From assembly GCA_029932495.1 (NCBI GenBank), contig JAOZPY010000091.1, forward strand, positions 1 through 9,162: 9,162 bases of DNA. The letters run 5' to 3'. The first letter of the stretch is position 1, and every line of letters begins with the position of its first letter. The notes beneath the pieces were generated by a model. It did no database searches, was not told the DNA's origin, and was given only the letters and a program-made list of their open reading frames with translations. Made by a program: the position numbers and the translations under genes. This DNA comes from Desulfobacterales bacterium. Its GTDB lineage: Bacteria > Desulfobacterota > Desulfobacteria > Desulfobacterales > JAFDCJ01. Below, piece after piece: positions 1 to 7,642 of this stretch.

Positions 1-360
1 GATAAATTTTTCATCGGCCCCAAGCATTTTCTGCTGGGCGAGACGGGGCTCAATTATACGATTGAAGATTATGAGGATAAGGGGGAAAGCACGGAGAGGT
101 TCATCGAAGGGCGCCTGTTCGGCAAATACGAATACGCCTTTACCGACAAGATCAAAGCATCACAGTCCCTGGAATACCTGCAGAGCTTTAAAGACAGCAG
201 TCTGTGGAAACTGAATTCGGTAACCGCTCTGGTCACGGCACTGACTGATACCTTGGCCCTTAAAGTGTCGTATTCCGTTTTTTACAATAACGACCCCCGA
301 CCCAGTGATCTGGATGATACGGACACCATCCTGGCCACCGCACTGGTGATCACTTACTAG
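1..360 (+). CDS. DUF481-family (YdiY-like) outer-membrane beta-barrel protein, 3' fragment
   Basis: Reading frame 1 is open from the window edge to a TAG at 358-360, giving the last 119 residues; the start lies outside the window. The fragment consists of alternating polar/hydrophobic strands, including FIEGRLFGKYEYAFTDKIK, SQSLEYLQSF and TALVTALTDTLALKVSYSV. It then has an YNNDP turn, a DDTDT stretch, and an aromatic C-terminus ending in ITY, as expected of outer-membrane barrels recognised by the Bam machinery. The order 'TD-x-L-x-LK-x-SY ... YNNDP ... DTDT ... end' is the usual C-terminal pattern of DUF481 proteins, whose function is largely unknown. Outer-membrane location is inferred from that family. 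The gene converges on the radical SAM gene with about 61 bp between the stop codons. Confidence 0.75.
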   Translation, partial: DKFFIGPKHFLLGETGLNYTIEDYEDKGESTERFIEGRLFGKYEYAFTDKIKASQSLEYLQSFKDSSLWKLNSVTALVTALTDTLALKVSYSVFYNNDPRPSDLDDTDTILATALVITY

Positions 361-421
361 TGGAACCAGAAAGGCCCGGGCGGGGGGAAGCGGATTTTTT
401 TGCAGCGCTATCAATTTTTGT

Positions 422-1438
422 CTATAAACGAATCTCTTCTTTCAGCAGACAACAGGCAATTTTATATTCAGGTGTGCCGTCTTTGTGGTAGTGCAAATTG
501 TCAGGTTGAATCAGTTTGTTCATCACACAGCCCTCGGCGATGTTAAGTTTAAAAAAATCGGTTTCGTTCAACCGGGCGGCCGGCACCAGCCGGTTGTTTT
601 TAAAAACCAGGCTGTGAATCGGATAGTCCTCGCAAAGCGGGCAGCGATACACCCGCCCGTTGGGGAAAACAAAATAATTTTTCGCCACCCGCCCGGCGCA
701 TTCAAATTTTTCCGTTGGATTCAAATATACCTTCGGATAAGTCACGGTGATGCCGTGGCCGGCAATTTTGCGGGCCACGCCGGGGATGGTTTCAAGCCAG
801 CGGGTTTTTGAAACCTGCAGCTGTTCTTTGCCACCGGCAACGCTGTCCCCGCCCGCAGATCTCCCCCGCAGCCCGATGACCTGAATAAAAAAACGGCGGA
901 CACCCAGGCTGATCAGCAGTGGCTCCATCAACACAAGTTCATCAATGTTGGCACGGCTGACCGTATAGATCATACTGGTGGCAAACCCCTTTGCAGCGGC
1001 TTTACGGATGCCGGCCAGGCAGGTTTCAAAAGAACCCCGGCCGCGGATGGTGTCGTTGGTCTGCCGGGTGGCCCCGTCCAGGCTGAAGCTGAAATAATCG
1101 ACCTGTGCGGGTTCGACTTGCGCCAGAATGTCGTTGAACAGGTAGCCGTTGGTGTCGATGGTAATGGAGGCAAATCCCAGGCGGCAGGCATGGCTTACGG
1201 CTGCCGGCAGGTCCGGATGCAGGGTGGGCTCGCCGCCCAGAAAAATAAGGTTGGTTGACCGGCTGTTATCGCTGAAAGCCTCCAACCAGGTGTTTATGGT
1301 GGAAAGCGGCAGGGTGTTTTTACCATGTTGGGCGGTGTTGATATAACAGTGACGGCAATTGAGATTGCAGCGGGTGAGGATATGGAAAAAAAGGTTGGTG
1401 GAGTCCCTGGAAAAGGCAACGGTTTTGGCGGCAGTCAT
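422..1438 (-). CDS. Radical SAM protein with SPASM-like cysteine-rich C-terminus
   Basis: A 338-residue cytoplasmic protein. The N-terminal motif CNLNCRHC (C24, C28, C31; CX3CX2C) is the canonical site for the [4Fe-4S] cluster that cleaves S-adenosylmethionine. GGEPTLHPDL (68-77) matches the SAM-binding GGEP motif, and TIDTNGYL and FSLDGA are the following barrel strands. The C-terminal part has further cysteines, C247, C266, C269, C304 and C329/C330, around a FPNGRVYRCPLC segment. This resembles the SPASM/twitch region that holds auxiliary clusters in peptide-modifying and anaerobic sulfatase-maturing enzymes. The ATG overlaps the stop of the upstream CNB gene (ATGA at 1435-1438). I see no strong ribosome-binding site of its own, so translation is probably coupled. 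The substrate is not readable: no precursor peptide or sulfatase gene lies nearby. Radical SAM membership is firm; SPASM assignment is tentative. Confidence 0.9.
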   Translation of the reverse strand: MTAAKTVAFSRDSTNLFFHILTRCNLNCRHCYINTAQHGKNTLPLSTINTWLEAFSDNSRSTNLIFLGGEPTLHPDLPAAVSHACRLGFASITIDTNGYLFNDILAQVEPAQVDYFSFSLDGATRQTNDTIRGRGSFETCLAGIRKAAAKGFATSMIYTVSRANIDELVLMEPLLISLGVRRFFIQVIGLRGRSAGGDSVAGGKEQLQVSKTRWLETIPGVARKIAGHGITVTYPKVYLNPTEKFECAGRVAKNYFVFPNGRVYRCPLCEDYPIHSLVFKNNRLVPAARLNETDFFKLNIAEGCVMNKLIQPDNLHYHKDGTPEYKIACCLLKEEIRL

Positions 1439-1944
1439 ATCTTTGTGAGCAGGCGTTTGATCTTTTTTTTGGCAGTGATCAGTTCCTCGTTGGTGGCTCG
1501 CAGGCGAATCGACATGAATTCGGCAAATATGCGGTAGAGCAACAGCAGAAAATCCAGTTTTTCGTTGGTCGGATCCTGGGCCGACAGCCGGTTTTTGGCG
1601 GAGGTGTCAACTGCCAGACAGATGGTTTTACCCACGGCATACACAGAGGCCGAGCGCTTCATGCTGTCAATGATGCGCATTTCACCGAAAATTTCCCCTT
1701 TTCTGCCAATCGTGTTGATCTCCATGCCTTCCTTGGTGATCCGTATTTTTCCAACCAGCAGGAAGTAGAGCCAGGGGTCCAGATCGCCTTCCCGGATAAT
1801 CCGTTCGCCGTCTTCGTATTCCCTGATTTTGCTTAACCGAAGCAGTTTTTGAAGGCTTTTGGTCTCGAAGTTGCGCAGCGCAGGAATGGTCAGCAGTTTC
1901 TGGATATTTTCGATGTTGTCTTTGAGATATTTCGATTCGAGCAT
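1435..1944 (-). CDS. Stand-alone cyclic nucleotide-binding (CRP/FNR-type sensor) domain protein
   Basis: A 169-residue protein starting at the ATG at 1944, which has a GGAGG six bases upstream. The frame is open to a TTG at 1980, but that codon sits at the predicted transcription start and is unlikely. Residues about 30-130 form a CNB jelly roll: a PWLYFLLVGKIRI strand pair, then the phosphate-binding cassette IFGEMRIIDSMKRSASVYA. The glutamate of GE (88) and the arginine of RSA (97), which contact the cyclic nucleotide in CRP, are both kept. After the barrel come only helices ending in a basic stretch, KKKIKRLL; there is no helix-turn-helix, so this is not a normal CRP-type regulator. It is cotranscribed and translationally coupled with the radical SAM gene. 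Ligand binding is plausible from the kept residues. The role is unknown: sensor partner of the radical SAM enzyme, or protein-interaction module. Confidence 0.8.
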   Translation of the reverse strand: MLESKYLKDNIENIQKLLTIPALRNFETKSLQKLLRLSKIREYEDGERIIREGDLDPWLYFLLVGKIRITKEGMEINTIGRKGEIFGEMRIIDSMKRSASVYAVGKTICLAVDTSAKNRLSAQDPTNEKLDFLLLLYRIFAEFMSIRLRATNEELITAKKKIKRLLTKI

Positions 1945-1986
1945 AGCCGCCTCCGTTCCCTTTTGTGCGAAGCAATCCAACTAAAT

Positions 1987-2015
1987 ATTGTATACCGTCA
2001 CTGAAAAAAGGGCAA
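1987..2015 (-). promoter_or_regulatory. Sigma70-like promoter for the CNB/radical SAM pair
   Basis: On the minus strand a TTGCCC -35 box (2010-2015) is followed after exactly 17 bases by a TACAAT -10 box (1987-1992). Transcription would begin near 1980, giving a leader of about 36 bases before the ATG at 1944. This fits the choice of that start codon. The surrounding 200 bp are AT-rich compared with the flanking genes. Assigned by eye from consensus and spacing. Confidence 0.6.
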
Positions 2016-2075
2016 GCAATTAATGGGGCAGCAAATTTTTTTAAGATAAAATAAGATTAAAAATCAGTACGTTGT

Positions 2076-2103
2076 CAACTTTTCAAGCAATTTCTTAAAG
2101 TTG
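2076..2103 (-). terminator. Possible weak terminator downstream of purF
   Basis: A 7-bp inverted repeat (CAACTTT at 2076-2082 and AAAGTTG at 2097-2103) can extend inward by three more pairs (AAG/CTT). It lies about 90 bases past the purF stop on the minus strand. The nearest T-rich run (around 2060-2066) begins roughly 10 bases beyond the stem and is interrupted, and the stem is AT-rich, so this is weak as a factor-independent terminator. It is the only stem-loop I can point to between purF and the promoter of the next unit. Confidence 0.25.
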
Positions 2104-2189
2104 CATTAGATGCCGCGCCGGACAATTCACACCTTCAATGTTGATGGCCGCGTAAAAAGTATTTTGTGAGTGGCTTTCAGCAGTCCCCT

Positions 2190-3602
2190 TCATTGGCCGG
2201 CTTCCAAGCATTCTTTGGTCAGATTGATATCAAAGGCGACGGGGTAGCAGCCGTCAAAGCAGGCTTTGCAGAAGTTGTTTTCGGGGTTTTCAACACCGGT
2301 GGCTTCCAGCAGGCCCTCAATGCTCAGATAATACAGGGAGTCCAGCCCCAGGTAGTCGCGCAGTTCGGCCACCGTTTTTTTGGCCGCAATCAGTTCGCCG
2401 CGGGTTGAAAAATCAATGCCGTAGTGACAGGGAAAACGATGGGGAGGGCCGCTGACCCGCATGTGGACTTTTCCGACGCCCAGCTCCCGCAGAGCTTTTA
2501 CCCGGGTTTTAATGGTGGTTCCCCGGATGATTGAATCTTCAATGATGATGATGTCCTTGCCTTTCAAAAGCTCTTTGACGGGGTTGAGCTTTACGCGTAC
2601 GCCAAAGTCGCGCATGCTCTGGGTAGGTTGGATAAAGGTGCGCCCCACGTAATGATTGCGGATCATCCCCATTTCAAAGGGAATGCCGGATGCCTCGGAG
2701 TAGCCCAGGGCGGCATAGGTCCCGGAATCCGGAAAAGGCATCACAAAGTCAGCCTCAATTGGGGCCTCGATGGCCAGGCGCCTGCCGTGGGCCTTGCGGG
2801 TCAGATAGACGTTGCGGCCGCAAAGGAAACTGTCCGGTCGGGCGAAATAGATGAATTCAAAGATGCAGAATGCCCGCTGGTCCGGACCGGGCGTTTTGAT
2901 GCTTTTGATCCCGTCCGCGTTGATGATGACAATTTCCCCGGGATCCAGTTCGCGGATGAACTCGGCTTCCACCAGGTCGAAAGCGCAGGACTCCGAGGCC
3001 AGTACGTAATTGCCGTTTAGCTTCCCGAGGCTCAAGGGCCGGAAGCCATAGGAATCCTTGATGCCGATAATTTCGCCCCGGCTGGTCATCATGACAATTG
3101 AAAAAGCGCCTTTCAGGCGCGATACGGTTTCCAGCAGCGCCTGTTCGAAACCATGCACCAGGTTTTTAACGAACAGATGCAGAAAAATTTCACTGTCCAT
3201 GGTGGTTTGAAAAATAGAGCCGGCCTGCTCCAGTTCATTTTTCAGCAGATGGGCGTTAACAATGTTGCCGTTGTGGGCTACGGCGTAGGACTTGTGCCGG
3301 TGGCGCACCAGAAAAGGCTGGGCATTGGCCAGTACCGAACTGCCCGTGGTGGAGTAGCGCACATGACCGATGGCGCACCGGCCGGCCAGCAGCTGCAGGC
3401 GGTCCATGTCGAAAACATCGGATACCAGTCCCATGCCTTTATGCTCAATGATGGCGTCTCCCCGAACCACGGAAATACCGGCACTTTCCTGGCCCCGGTG
3501 CTGCAGGGCGTAAAGGCCGAAATAGGTGACGGGTGCTGCTTCCGGATGATTGCAGATGCCGAAAATGCCGCATGCCTCCCGGGGCTTATCGTAATCAGTC
3601 AT
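2190..3602 (-). CDS. purF: Amidophosphoribosyltransferase (glutamine PRPP amidotransferase), Fe-S type
   Basis: A 470-residue cytoplasmic enzyme catalysing the committed step of purine synthesis: PRPP plus glutamine gives phosphoribosylamine, glutamate and pyrophosphate. The N-terminal Ntn-glutaminase domain has Cys11 in EACGIFG, after a 10-residue propeptide that is presumably removed, plus GHVRYST (79-85), HNGNIVNA (110-117) and a TTMDSEIF segment. The phosphoribosyltransferase domain has the PRPP loop IIIIEDSIIRGTT (351-363). Cysteines 246, 392, 445 and 448 match the four [4Fe-4S] ligands of the Bacillus subtilis type. ATG 3602 is chosen; a TTG at 3608 is in frame, and the AAAGGAG upstream could serve either (10 versus 4 bases). 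It starts about 44 bp after the glutamate synthase-like fusion gene with no evident promoter between them, so it is probably the last gene of that operon. Confidence 0.97.
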   Translation of the reverse strand: MTDYDKPREACGIFGICNHPEAAPVTYFGLYALQHRGQESAGISVVRGDAIIEHKGMGLVSDVFDMDRLQLLAGRCAIGHVRYSTTGSSVLANAQPFLVRHRHKSYAVAHNGNIVNAHLLKNELEQAGSIFQTTMDSEIFLHLFVKNLVHGFEQALLETVSRLKGAFSIVMMTSRGEIIGIKDSYGFRPLSLGKLNGNYVLASESCAFDLVEAEFIRELDPGEIVIINADGIKSIKTPGPDQRAFCIFEFIYFARPDSFLCGRNVYLTRKAHGRRLAIEAPIEADFVMPFPDSGTYAALGYSEASGIPFEMGMIRNHYVGRTFIQPTQSMRDFGVRVKLNPVKELLKGKDIIIIEDSIIRGTTIKTRVKALRELGVGKVHMRVSGPPHRFPCHYGIDFSTRGELIAAKKTVAELRDYLGLDSLYYLSIEGLLEATGVENPENNFCKACFDGCYPVAFDINLTKECLEAGQ

Positions 3603-3646
3603 TAACAATGGACTCCTTTAATCCAAATGGTTGGAACGTCATCAAT

Positions 3647-5995
3647 CTATTCCATCGGACTGTTTTCGACCAGATCCCATACCCCGCACGGGCAGGCGCC
3701 GGCACAGAACCCGCAGCCGATGCACAGGTTCTCATCGACGACGTATTCGTAGGCGTTGTCTTTCAGCTGCTTTCTACTGATGGCATGCTGCGGGCAAATT
3801 TGTTCACAAATGCCGCAGTCCCGGCATGTGCCGCAGGAGGAGCACTGGGATCCGCATTGGTCCAGGTCGGAAAATTCGGTAATTCGCGGGTCAAAATATT
3901 CGAGCGTCACCCGTTGACGTGGAATCATTTCCCGCAGCCGGGTTTGCGGGGTTACCCCCTGCAATAAATCGCAGATGGTCTCGGCGGCGACTCTGCCTGC
4001 GCCAATGGCATCGGTAAGCAAACCGGGTTTGACGGCATCACCGATGGCAAAAATTTTAGGGTCCGTGGTCTGAAACAGGTCGTTGACCTTGATAAAACCG
4101 TTTTCGACCGCCACGCTGTCCGGCAGAAAATCCAGATCCGGCACATCCCCGATGGAAATGACCACCGTATCGGCGGCAATCTGTTCGCCGGAGGTCAGCG
4201 TTACGCCCCGGGCGGTGATCTTTCGGGTGAGCACCGGCCAGCGGAAGGTGGCGCCCGCCGCCTCGGCTGCCTGTCTTTCTTTGCCGAAGGATGCAGGCTG
4301 CTGCACATCCAGCAGGGTGATCACCTGCGCACCGAGCCGGTGGGCTTCGGCCGCCACATCGCAGCCCACATTGCCGGCGCCGATGATGACCACCTGTCGG
4401 CCCGGTTTGGCACGGCCCTGTTTGGCGGCTTTGAGAAAATCAAGGGCGCTGACCGCCCGCTCGCTGCCCGGCACCGGCAGGGTTCTGGGTTTTTGGGCCC
4501 CGGTGGCCAGCACCACAAAATCGAAATCCCGGGTCAACTGTTCGATGTCTTCGGATTGCAGCGGCTGCTGAAGATGAACATGGGGCAGCACTGCCTTGAG
4601 CCTGGCCAGCTCTTCGGCAACCACCTCTTGCGGCAGGCGGTTTTCCGGGACCATCGCTGTAATTTTTCCGCCCAGCGTTTTCGTCCTTTCGTAGATGGTG
4701 ACCTGATGGCCTTTGAGGCGCAGCTGCCAGGCAACGGACAGCCCGGCGGGGCCGGCCCCGATGACGGCAATTTTTCTGTCGCCTTCCGGCGGCAGCTCGG
4801 GCAGCTGGGCGGTGATGCTGGCCCGTCCCAGCCGGGAAATATCCACCGGCGCCATGGCTCCGGACTGGCGCGTGCACGCTTGCATACAAAGATTGGGGCA
4901 CAGATAGCCGCACACCGTGGCCGGAAAAGGCGTGTAGGCCAGTGCCAGGTCCACCGCCTCGTCGATGCGGCCTTCGCGCACCAGACGCCAGCGTTCCTGC
5001 ACCGGAATGCCGGTGGGGCAGGTTGCCTCACAGGGCGCGGCATATTTGCGATTTTCCCAGACAGGGACAAAACGCCGCAGCTCACCGGTGGCGATCACCG
5101 CAACAGGGCTGCGGTCTAAAGTGGTCAGATCACCGATCAGTCCACCGGCGCCAAGCTCCTTTTCCCAGGCCTGGCGGTAGAAGGCGTCCATGGCGATGGT
5201 GGGGCGGGCAATTTTTTCGTGGGGGGAACGGGCCACCAGCAGCTGCCATTGCTGCCTTTGCGAAAGCGTGGCCAGCAGTTCACCGCGGCCGATCTGGTCG
5301 AGAAAAACTTCGAGTTGTCCGCACAGCCAGTCCCACTGCTCATTGTCGATGGGAACCAGCCGGGCGTCAAACTGACTGTATCCCTGGTGCGGACCGCGGA
5401 AAAATACCCGGCCGCCCACCATGCCCACAAAGGGCCGGTAGCCGAGAATATTGTCAGGATTCTGGGCTTCATGGCCGCAGATGACGGCCGTGCCGCCCGC
5501 CATGAATTCGCCGAAATAGTCCCCGGCTGAACCTAGGACCCAGAGTTCGGGGGGATCAAAACGCGGATTGTGCTTGGTCATGGTCATCCCGCGTGCCCCG
5601 ATGCTGCCGGCCACATAGATTTTTCCCTGGGCCATGGCATTGGCCGCACCATTGCCGGCATTTCCAAGAACAGTGATCCGGGCCCCGGCATTCAGCCAGC
5701 CGACATCGTCGGAGGTTGGTCCCAGAATCTCAATCATTGTATTGGGAAATCCCATGGATCCCACGCGTTGGCCGGCATGGCCGGTAATCTGAATGAAAAC
5801 CTCTTCGCTGCTGGCACGCCACAGGCGGCCGCCGATTCCATGCTGGCCGTAAGCCTCGATCTGCAGATTGCGATGCCCCCGGGCCACCGCCTGTTGGATC
5901 TGCTCCTCCAGAATTCGGGACCCGATCCGTTGTCCATCCACCCTCCCCGGGATGAAATGCACGGAAGCGGCACTGCTGGTTTTCCGGTCAGACAT
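3647..5995 (-). CDS. Fusion: GltB GXGXG domain + GltD-like FAD/NAD(P)H oxidoreductase + C-terminal 2x[4Fe-4S] ferredoxin
   Basis: A 782-residue three-part protein. Residues about 15-230 are the glutamate synthase GXGXG beta-helix (glycine-rich repeats such as VLGNAGNGAANAM and YVAGSIGARGM). Residues about 310-690 are a GltD/NfnB-like flavoprotein: an N-terminal Fe-S region (C322, C326 and CGYLCPNLCMQAC at 362-374), the FAD motif GAGPAG (413-418), the second Rossmann motif IIGAGNVGCD (537-546) for NAD(P)H, and IGDA (651-654) closing the FAD site. Residues 714-770 are a ferredoxin with two CX2CX2CX3CP motifs (C724-C734 and C758-C768) and extra cysteines before them. The inferred role is to pass electrons from NAD(P)H, and perhaps ferredoxin, to the FMN subunit encoded upstream. 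The ATG at 5995 has GGAG six bases before it; the in-frame TTG at 6007 overlaps that site and was not used. It begins 12 bp after the FMN gene's stop. Normal GltD is about 450-490 residues and lacks the GXGXG part. Confidence 0.9.
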   Translation of the reverse strand: MSDRKTSSAASVHFIPGRVDGQRIGSRILEEQIQQAVARGHRNLQIEAYGQHGIGGRLWRASSEEVFIQITGHAGQRVGSMGFPNTMIEILGPTSDDVGWLNAGARITVLGNAGNGAANAMAQGKIYVAGSIGARGMTMTKHNPRFDPPELWVLGSAGDYFGEFMAGGTAVICGHEAQNPDNILGYRPFVGMVGGRVFFRGPHQGYSQFDARLVPIDNEQWDWLCGQLEVFLDQIGRGELLATLSQRQQWQLLVARSPHEKIARPTIAMDAFYRQAWEKELGAGGLIGDLTTLDRSPVAVIATGELRRFVPVWENRKYAAPCEATCPTGIPVQERWRLVREGRIDEAVDLALAYTPFPATVCGYLCPNLCMQACTRQSGAMAPVDISRLGRASITAQLPELPPEGDRKIAVIGAGPAGLSVAWQLRLKGHQVTIYERTKTLGGKITAMVPENRLPQEVVAEELARLKAVLPHVHLQQPLQSEDIEQLTRDFDFVVLATGAQKPRTLPVPGSERAVSALDFLKAAKQGRAKPGRQVVIIGAGNVGCDVAAEAHRLGAQVITLLDVQQPASFGKERQAAEAAGATFRWPVLTRKITARGVTLTSGEQIAADTVVISIGDVPDLDFLPDSVAVENGFIKVNDLFQTTDPKIFAIGDAVKPGLLTDAIGAGRVAAETICDLLQGVTPQTRLREMIPRQRVTLEYFDPRITEFSDLDQCGSQCSSCGTCRDCGICEQICPQHAISRKQLKDNAYEYVVDENLCIGCGFCAGACPCGVWDLVENSPME

Positions 5996-6007
5996 TTTTT
6001 TCTCCAA

Positions 6008-7642
6008 TTACACCACGTATTTTATGCTCAGACGCCGGGCGGCGTTGTAGTCGTCAATGCCCAGTGCATCAGACATGCCGATGGGCAGCGAGGTGGAGCG
6101 TCCCAGCGGGGCCACAATTTTTTTCAGCTCAGTGTCGAAACTCAAAAACACGTCCACCACCCGCTGGGCCACATCTTCAACATTCAGCCGCCGGTACAGC
6201 CTTGGGTCTTGGGAGGTAATGCCTTTTGGGCAGCGTCCGATGTTGCAGATGTTGCAACGATCCGATTCAGATCCCAGACATCCCGCGGCCGCCTGCATGA
6301 TGTATTTGCCGGTTTGGACCCCACTGGCTCCGAGCATGATCAGCGCGGCGGCATTGGCCGCCAGGTTGCCGCTTTTGCCCACGCCGCCGCCGGCGAAAAG
6401 TGGTAGCTGGTTTTGCATGCCCAGTTTTACCAGGTTCAGGTAACAGTCACGGATATTGGTGGCAATCGGATGGCCCATATGGTTCATGGAAACATTGTAG
6501 GCCGCCCCCGTACCGCCGTCCTCACCGTCGATGGCCAGCCCAGCCGCATACGGGTTGCGGGTCAGGTTATTTAAAACCGCCAGGGCGGTCGAGGTCCCGG
6601 AAATTTTCGGATACACCGGCACCCGGAAACCCCAGGCCATGTACATGGACTGGGTCATCTTGGCCACCGCTTCTTCGATGGAATACTTGGTTTGGTGGGT
6701 CGGTGGGCTGGGCAGACTGACGCCGGCGGGCACGCCCCGGATGGAGGCAATCAGACGGTTGACCTTATACCACATGAGCAATCCCCCGTCGCCGGGTTTG
6801 GCGCCCTGGCCGTATTTGATCTCAATGGCACAGGGGTCTTCCTTCATCTCCGGCAGCGCGTGGATGATTTCATCCCAGCCGAAGTAGCCGCTGGCAATCT
6901 GCAGGATGACGTATTTTAGAAAACGTGAACGCAGCAGCCGGGGCGGACATCCGCCTTCACCGGTGCTGATGCGCACGGGCATGCCGATTACCTCATTGAG
7001 GTAGGCAACCCCCATCTGCAGTCCCTCCCACATGGTGGGAGACAGGGCCCCGAAGGACATCCCGCCGATAATCAGGGGATAAATTTCACGCACCGGGGGG
7101 ATCCAGCCGTTGGTTTTTAGAAATTCAAGATTTTCTTCCGGCGGCAGAACCCGGCCTAAAAGGGTGCGCAGTTCAAACTCATGGCGCCCCGCATCCAGGG
7201 CGGGGTCGGTCAGCATGGAAATGCGGATAAATTTCATCCGATCCAGGATGCTGCCGGGGGCATTACGCCGTCCGCCGCGCCTGCGGGGTTGGCCGCCGCG
7301 ATCAATCTGAAAACGCTGCTTGTCGGCCTCATCGCTGCGGCAGGGCATGATGGCATCATTGGGGCAGACCAGGTTGCACATGGCGCACCCGACGCAGTTG
7401 TAAGCCGGGTCGGTTTTCTGGCGAATGCCGTAATAGGTTTTGTAAACAGCCGGGGGCGGCTTCAGCAGGTCCGCCGGCGGCTGCACGATGCGCTTGCGGA
7501 AAACACCCAGTTCAATGGCGTTGACCGGACAGACGGCGGTGCATTTCCCGCACAGGGAGCACTTGTCCTTGTTCCAGCTGATCTGCCACAAAAGATCTTT
7601 AACACTCAGTGTGGAAGGGGTAATGGATCCTTCTGGCTGCAT
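6008..7642 (-). CDS. Ferredoxin-FMN glutamate synthase core subunit (GltB central domain-like)
   Basis: A 544-residue protein. Residues 20-100 carry two [4Fe-4S] motifs, CSLCGKCTAVCP (28-39) and CVGCAMCNLVCP (83-94). Residues about 185-510 are the FMN-binding TIM barrel of glutamate synthase: IIGGMSFGALS (191-201), KYGQGAKPGDGG (276-287), LPSPPTHQTKYSIEE (310-324), IDGEDGGTGA (371-380) and AGGGVGKSGN (417-426). C463, C466 and C471, plus C455, lie where GltB binds its 3Fe-4S cluster, but the spacing is CX2CX4C rather than CX5CX4C. In true glutamate synthase this domain makes glutamate from 2-oxoglutarate and ammonia. The N-terminal glutaminase and C-terminal GXGXG parts of GltB are absent and are encoded by the neighbouring genes. 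AGGAGG lies before the ATG, inside the upstream gene, and the two reading frames overlap by 37 bp. The split resembles archaeal-type GltB; substrate is inferred. Confidence 0.92.
   Translation of the reverse strand: MQPEGSITPSTLSVKDLLWQISWNKDKCSLCGKCTAVCPVNAIELGVFRKRIVQPPADLLKPPPAVYKTYYGIRQKTDPAYNCVGCAMCNLVCPNDAIMPCRSDEADKQRFQIDRGGQPRRRGGRRNAPGSILDRMKFIRISMLTDPALDAGRHEFELRTLLGRVLPPEENLEFLKTNGWIPPVREIYPLIIGGMSFGALSPTMWEGLQMGVAYLNEVIGMPVRISTGEGGCPPRLLRSRFLKYVILQIASGYFGWDEIIHALPEMKEDPCAIEIKYGQGAKPGDGGLLMWYKVNRLIASIRGVPAGVSLPSPPTHQTKYSIEEAVAKMTQSMYMAWGFRVPVYPKISGTSTALAVLNNLTRNPYAAGLAIDGEDGGTGAAYNVSMNHMGHPIATNIRDCYLNLVKLGMQNQLPLFAGGGVGKSGNLAANAAALIMLGASGVQTGKYIMQAAAGCLGSESDRCNICNIGRCPKGITSQDPRLYRRLNVEDVAQRVVDVFLSFDTELKKIVAPLGRSTSLPIGMSDALGIDDYNAARRLSIKYVV

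Noticed and set aside
361..421. Possible bidirectional terminator (GCCCGGGC palindrome and a T7 run at 395-401) between the convergent DUF481 and radical SAM genes
   Set aside because: The palindrome has no loop, and the T run does not directly follow a convincing stem; a terminator is expected here but I cannot draw one.
1945..1980. TTG start for the CNB protein at 1980
   Set aside because: It coincides with the predicted transcription start, whereas the ATG at 1944 has GGAGG at good spacing.
3603..3646. Separate promoter for purF
   Set aside because: The roughly 44-bp gap has no recognisable -35/-10 pair; it mainly contains the ribosome-binding site.
4340..5119. 259-codon plus-strand open frame
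   Set aside because: It is antisense to the flavoprotein part of the fusion gene, with no motif and no ribosome-binding signal that stands out.
5570..6406. 278-codon plus-strand open frame
   Set aside because: It lies antisense across the fusion and FMN genes, both of which have full family motifs; the product shows no recognisable motif and is a by-product of GC-rich codon use.
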